57,933 nucleotides of DNA. Origin: an uncultured Verrucomicrobiota bacterium. GTDB lineage: Bacteria; Verrucomicrobiota; Verrucomicrobiia; Limisphaerales; UBA9464. The stretch covers positions 1 through 57,933 of the forward strand of contig CAINWP010000142.1 of NCBI GenBank assembly GCA_903854475.1. Reading direction: 5' to 3'. A program made the translations under genes and the position numbers. The first letter of the stretch is position 1. Each line of letters starts with the position of its first letter. Below are positions 54,309-57,933 of the stretch, one piece after another. The notes below the pieces were generated by a model. That model did not search any database. It was not told where the DNA came from and saw only the letters and a program-made list of their open reading frames with translations.

Positions 54309-56197
54309 ACCGACAGAGTTTTAGAGCCCTCACGCCAGACCGTCCGCATCCAGTCATTGTGCAATACCTCGCCCATGTCCACGGCGACGCAAAGGGAGCC
54401 TTTGCCGTCCGTCCCCGCACCACGGGGGAAATCATCCGTCGCGTCTCCGGCTACCTGCGGCCTTATCCGCTGCTGGCCTCGGGCACCATCGTCTGCGCCC
54501 TCTTGGGGCAACTGGCGACCTTCGCCTATCCCAAGCTGACCCGCTTCGTGATGGACGATGTGATTGGGGGTGGGCGGAAAGAACAATTGGGTGGCGCCAT
54601 CCTCGGACTCCTGGCGGCCTTCGCACTCAGAGACGCCTTCAACTCGCTGCGAATCCGACTCAACAACCGCTTCGAACAGAACGTCATCTTCGACATCCGC
54701 TGCCAGGTCTATGGCCGGCTGCAGCAACTCGCCCCCAGCTGGTTCGACCACCGGGCTACCGGTGACCTGATGACCCGAGTCATCGAGGATGTCGGGGCCA
54801 TGGAACGATTGCTCATCGATGGCACCGAACAAGGCGTTGTGGCTGTCTTGGGCGTACTGGGCGTGGCGACACTGCTCTTCCTTAACGATCCTGCTCTCGC
54901 CGCGGTCGCCCTCATTCCCGTGCCGCTGCTGGTGGCCGGTGGTGTCTGGTACACCCGGACCGCCGCCTCCCGCTACCGGGCCCGCAGTCAGGCCAGCAGC
55001 GCTATGAACGCCCTCTTGATGGACAACCTTCAAGGCATTCGGCAAATCAAACTCTTCGGCCGAGAGGCTCACGAGGACTCACGCTTCGCCCAACGAGCCG
55101 ATGCGCTGCGCAAAGGAACGCTGACCGTGATGAAGGCCTGGGCGGGCTACAACCCGGCCATGCAGTTCGCCTCGGCTCTGGGCACAGTGCTGGTGTTATG
55201 GCTGGGCGGGCACAAGGTCATCGAGGGTTCCATGACCCCGGGCGCCCTTGTGGAGTTCTTGCTCTTTCTCGGAATGTTTTATGCCCCGCTGAATGTGCTG
55301 CATCAACTGAACCAAATGTCCCAATCGGCCCGGGCAGCCGGTGAACGCGTCTTTGATATTCTGGATGCCCCAGCGGAGGCCGCCACGGCCCCTTCCAATC
55401 CAACTCGCTCCAACCCCAACCCCTCTAATCCAACCAGCACGTCCCCGACCCGCCTCCGGGGAGAGGTCTCTTTCGAAGGTGTTTCGGCCGCCTACGAAGG
55501 ACGCCCGGATGCGCTGAACGACATCGATCTGCAAGTGCACGCCGGCCAGACAATTGCCCTGGTAGGGCCCACCGGTGCGGGCAAATCGACTTTGGTAAAC
55601 CTGCTGCCGCGCTTCTATCCAATCGCCAGAGGCCGGATCACGGTCGACGGTCAACCACTGGAATCCATCCCGCTGGTCCACCTGCGTTCCCAAATCGCGG
55701 TGGTGAGCCAAGAGCCCTTCCTCTTCAACGGCACAATCCGCGAAAATATTCTCTATGGTCGCCTCGATGCGACCGAAACCGAATTGATTGCGGCGGCCGA
55801 GACGGCCAACGCCGCCGAGTTCATCCGACGCTTGCCCGACGGGTTCGACACTCGGGTGGGCGAGCGGGGTATTCGCCTGAGCGTGGGCGAAAAACAGCGC
55901 ATTAGTATCGCGCGAGCCCTGCTGAAGGATGCTCCCATCCTCATCCTCGATGAGGCCACAGCCAGCGTCGATACGGCCACCGAGCGGCTCATTCAGGAGG
56001 CACTCAAGCGGTTGATGAGCAACCGGACCAGCTTTGTGATCGCCCACCGGTTGGGCACGATCCGCGATGCGGATCTCATCGTGGTGCTCAAAGACGGCCG
56101 CATCGTGGAACGCGGCACCCACTTGGAGCTCCTGGCTGTCGACGGACTCTACACCCGCCTCCACCGGGCCCAGGAGGCTTCTGCGGCCATTCTCTGA
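54266..56197 (+). CDS. MsbA-like ABC exporter, fused permease and ATPase
   Basis: 643 aa from the ATG at 54266, which overlaps the previous gene by 43 bases. A GTG at 54359 (residue 32) could be the real start. Six membrane helices (about 65-330). A linker rich in Ser, Asn, Pro and Thr follows (about 368-392). The ATPase has Walker A GPTGAGKST, Q-loop VVSQEPFLFNGTIRENILYG, signature LSVGEKQRISIARAL (Val and Glu for the usual Gly and Gln), Walker B ILILDEATASVD and H-loop IAHRLGT. Probable lipid or drug export. Confidence 0.93.
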   Translation: MGGRFLGSPLGLPLNRQSFRALTPDRPHPVIVQYLAHVHGDAKGAFAVRPRTTGEIIRRVSGYLRPYPLLASGTIVCALLGQLATFAYPKLTRFVMDDVIGGGRKEQLGGAILGLLAAFALRDAFNSLRIRLNNRFEQNVIFDIRCQVYGRLQQLAPSWFDHRATGDLMTRVIEDVGAMERLLIDGTEQGVVAVLGVLGVATLLFLNDPALAAVALIPVPLLVAGGVWYTRTAASRYRARSQASSAMNALLMDNLQGIRQIKLFGREAHEDSRFAQRADALRKGTLTVMKAWAGYNPAMQFASALGTVLVLWLGGHKVIEGSMTPGALVEFLLFLGMFYAPLNVLHQLNQMSQSARAAGERVFDILDAPAEAATAPSNPTRSNPNPSNPTSTSPTRLRGEVSFEGVSAAYEGRPDALNDIDLQVHAGQTIALVGPTGAGKSTLVNLLPRFYPIARGRITVDGQPLESIPLVHLRSQIAVVSQEPFLFNGTIRENILYGRLDATETELIAAAETANAAEFIRRLPDGFDTRVGERGIRLSVGEKQRISIARALLKDAPILILDEATASVDTATERLIQEALKRLMSNRTSFVIAHRLGTIRDADLIVVLKDGRIVERGTHLELLAVDGLYTRLHRAQEASAAIL

Positions 56198-56226
56198 TCT
56201 TCGATCTCTGTAACCCCAAAGCCCCC

Positions 56227-56775
56227 ATGGAAACCCTGATCGCGCAACTCGACCGCCATCTCCGCAAAAGCCCCGTGCTGGGGCGCGATGTCTACTTAGC
56301 CAAGACCGCAGTGGTGGTGGGTGATGTCTCCATCGGCGACGAATCCAGCGTCTGGTATGGGGCCGTGCTGCGCGGGGACATCAACCGCATTGAAATTGGC
56401 CGCGGCACCAACGTTCAGGACAACGCCGTCTTGCACCTCTCCGACGACCATCCGTGCATCCTCGGCGACTATGTCACGGTCGGCCACTCTGCCAATGTCC
56501 ACGCCTGCACCATTGGCGACCGCTGTCTGATCGGCATGGGGGCCACGGTCCTGGACGGATCAGTCATCGGCGAGGAATGCCTCATCGGGGCCAACGCGTT
56601 GGTCACCCCAGGTTCCCGGATCCCGGCCGGTTCCATGGTCTTGGGAGCTCCCGCCAAGGTCGTCCGCCCGCTCACCTCGGAAGAACGCGCCGGCCTAAAG
56701 CACTGGGCCGACAAGTACGTGACCAACGGCGCCTACTGCCTCCGCCACGGCCTGCACGTGGGCCAACCGCTCTGA
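56227..56775 (+). CDS. gamma-class carbonic anhydrase family protein
   Basis: 182 aa, left-handed beta-helix with hexapeptide repeats. Zinc histidines lie in VLHLSDDH and VGHSANVHACTIGD. Core sequence SSVWYGAVLRGDINRIEIGRGTNVQDNAV near 39-67 is typical of YrdA/PaaY/CaiE proteins, many of which are true gamma-CAs or thioesterase-associated. Lies 29 bases after the exporter. Confidence 0.93.
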   Translation: METLIAQLDRHLRKSPVLGRDVYLAKTAVVVGDVSIGDESSVWYGAVLRGDINRIEIGRGTNVQDNAVLHLSDDHPCILGDYVTVGHSANVHACTIGDRCLIGMGATVLDGSVIGEECLIGANALVTPGSRIPAGSMVLGAPAKVVRPLTSEERAGLKHWADKYVTNGAYCLRHGLHVGQPL

Positions 56776-56795
56776 CTCCGGGGTCGCATCTGGTC

Positions 56796-57797
56796 TCAGC
56801 CCGCGTTTTCTATGGGTAAGGCGCTGATCTCCAGCATCCGCTCGATGGGCTTGCGGGCGCGCTCGATGATGTCGGGCGGCAAGATGACTTGGGGCTCCAA
56901 GGTGGTCATGCAATCCCGGAGCTTCTCGAGGGTGTTCATCTTCATGAAATGACACTCGTTGCAGGCACAACGCTCCGTTGGGGCCGGGATGAAATGCTTG
57001 TCGGGGCACTCCTTTTGCAGGCGGTGCAACATGCCCGCCTCGGTGGCGATGATGATGTCCTTGGCCGGGGTCTTCCGGCACCAGGTGATCATCTTCTCGG
57101 TGGAGCAGACTTCGTCGGCCAGCATTCGCACCGATCGCGTGCACTCGGGGTGGGCCACGACCGGAGCCCCGGGAAACTGCTGACGAATCCGGGTGATGGC
57201 CTGATGGGTCCACTCGACATGAACATAGCAATTGCCCTTCCAGAGGGTCATCGGTCGCCCCGTCTGTTCCATCACCCAAGCTCCGAGGTTCTCGTCGGGC
57301 ACGAACAGCAATGGCCGATCTTTCGGTGCGTGCTCGACAATTTTGACCGCATTGCCGCTGGTCACGATGCAGTCGCTCAAGGCCTTCACCTCGGCCGAGC
57401 AGTTAATATAAGCGATGGTGTAGAAATCGGGATTCGTCGCCTGGAGTTCCCGCAATTTTGCAGCCGGGCAACTCTCTTCGAGGGAACAACCGGCATCGCG
57501 ATCCGGGAGAATGACCCGCTTGGTGGGATTCAGGATCTTGGCCGTCTCCGCCATGAAGTGCACCCCGCAGAAGACAATGACATCGGCCGAGGTCTTGGCC
57601 GCCTGCTGGGACAACCCCAGGGAATCACCTACGAAGTCGGCCACGTCCTGGATCTCCGGCACCTGATAGTTGTGGGCCAGAATCACGGCGTTGTGCCGGC
57701 GCTTCAGCTCCAGGATCTCCCGGGAAAGGGCATCGAACTGCGCCGGAGGCATCGGCTTGCGGACAGAGGCGATCAGCGGATCGGACGCGTGAACCAT
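56796..57797 (-). CDS. nadA: quinolinate synthase A
   Basis: 333 aa. VILAHNYQVPEIQDVADFVGDSL near 39-61 and GVHFMAETAKILNPTKRVILP near 97-117 are signatures. The [4Fe-4S] cysteines lie in VFCGVHF, INCSAEVKALSDC and CACNECHFMKMNT. It condenses iminoaspartate with dihydroxyacetone phosphate to quinolinate for NAD synthesis. nadB and nadC are not in the window. Confidence 0.97.
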   Translation of the reverse strand: MVHASDPLIASVRKPMPPAQFDALSREILELKRRHNAVILAHNYQVPEIQDVADFVGDSLGLSQQAAKTSADVIVFCGVHFMAETAKILNPTKRVILPDRDAGCSLEESCPAAKLRELQATNPDFYTIAYINCSAEVKALSDCIVTSGNAVKIVEHAPKDRPLLFVPDENLGAWVMEQTGRPMTLWKGNCYVHVEWTHQAITRIRQQFPGAPVVAHPECTRSVRMLADEVCSTEKMITWCRKTPAKDIIIATEAGMLHRLQKECPDKHFIPAPTERCACNECHFMKMNTLEKLRDCMTTLEPQVILPPDIIERARKPIERMLEISALPIENAG

Positions 57798-57933
57798 AGG
57801 TTGAGGTTAAGCCGCAGGAGCCTCGGTGCCAAGGGTTGGGTCGCTTTGTCCGAGCCAGGCTCCGAACTACCACCAGCAGCCTGGCTCTGGCCCAAGCGGC
57901 CCGGTCGTCCGAGCAGAGTGAGCCTGTCCCTAG

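Overview
The window looks like a chromosomal segment of a Verrucomicrobia-type bacterium from the PVC group. The basis is the Planctomycete/Verrucomicrobia-specific paired genes (a DUF1549/DUF1553 cytochrome-type protein with a DUF1501 protein), a DUF1080 protein, and three H-X9-DG prepilin-type proteins, all embedded in high-GC housekeeping genes. I saw no rRNA, tRNA, CRISPR array, prophage or classical insertion sequence. The only mobile-element-related gene is a REP-associated tyrosine transposase (RAYT).

Layout. 0-6 kb: rhodanese, exported DUF1080 protein, class I fumarase alpha subunit, a lone LptF/LptG permease and an orphan two-GAF histidine kinase. 6-10 kb: DUF1501 and DUF1549/DUF1553 pair. 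10-16 kb: a first pseudopilin, then a five-gene minus-strand operon (GH84 O-GlcNAcase-like enzyme, GNAT acetyltransferase, PTS-type EIIC permease, exported alpha/beta hydrolase, TSUP exporter). 16-19 kb: Rrf2 regulator with an IscR-like cysteine set, then a nucleobase permease coupled to an exported nucleosidase. 19.6-23.7 kb: dnaK-groES-groEL. 23.8-30.6 kb: long minus-strand operon (SDR, fdhD, nusB, PHP, ftsY, ribD, ribE, ldcA). 30.9-34 kb: thiE, second pseudopilin, TPR protein, RAYT. 34.2-38.9 kb: MacAB-like transporter with two permease subunits. 39-42.4 kb: Ste24-like protease, rnhB-yraN, third pseudopilin. 42.5-46.1 kb: sdhCAB. 46.3-51.5 kb: CAP-domain protein, pyrC, PH and PepSY proteins, LysM protein. 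51.6-57.8 kb: Tat-exported superoxide dismutase, zinc alcohol dehydrogenase, PPOX flavoprotein, ABC exporter, gamma-carbonic anhydrase, nadA.

The most striking locus is at 14.0-16.1 kb. The GH84 protein has no signal peptide and carries, in order, the catalytic and stalk-like segments of animal O-GlcNAcase. It overlaps by an ATGA junction with a GNAT gene whose sequence matches the C-terminal acetyltransferase-like domain of the same animal protein. Together they look like a two-gene version of human OGA, co-transcribed with a sugar permease. Secondary points of interest are an exported purine-nucleosidase-like lipoprotein coupled to a base permease, a MacB exporter with two non-identical permeases, pseudopilins sharing a C-terminal W-x2-E-x-[ST]-T signature, and a repeat family (core TGAACCTGTCAC) shared between the RAYT locus and a cluster 17 kb away.

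All functional calls come from reading protein motifs without database searches. Start sites were adjusted by signal peptides, overlaps and family conventions.
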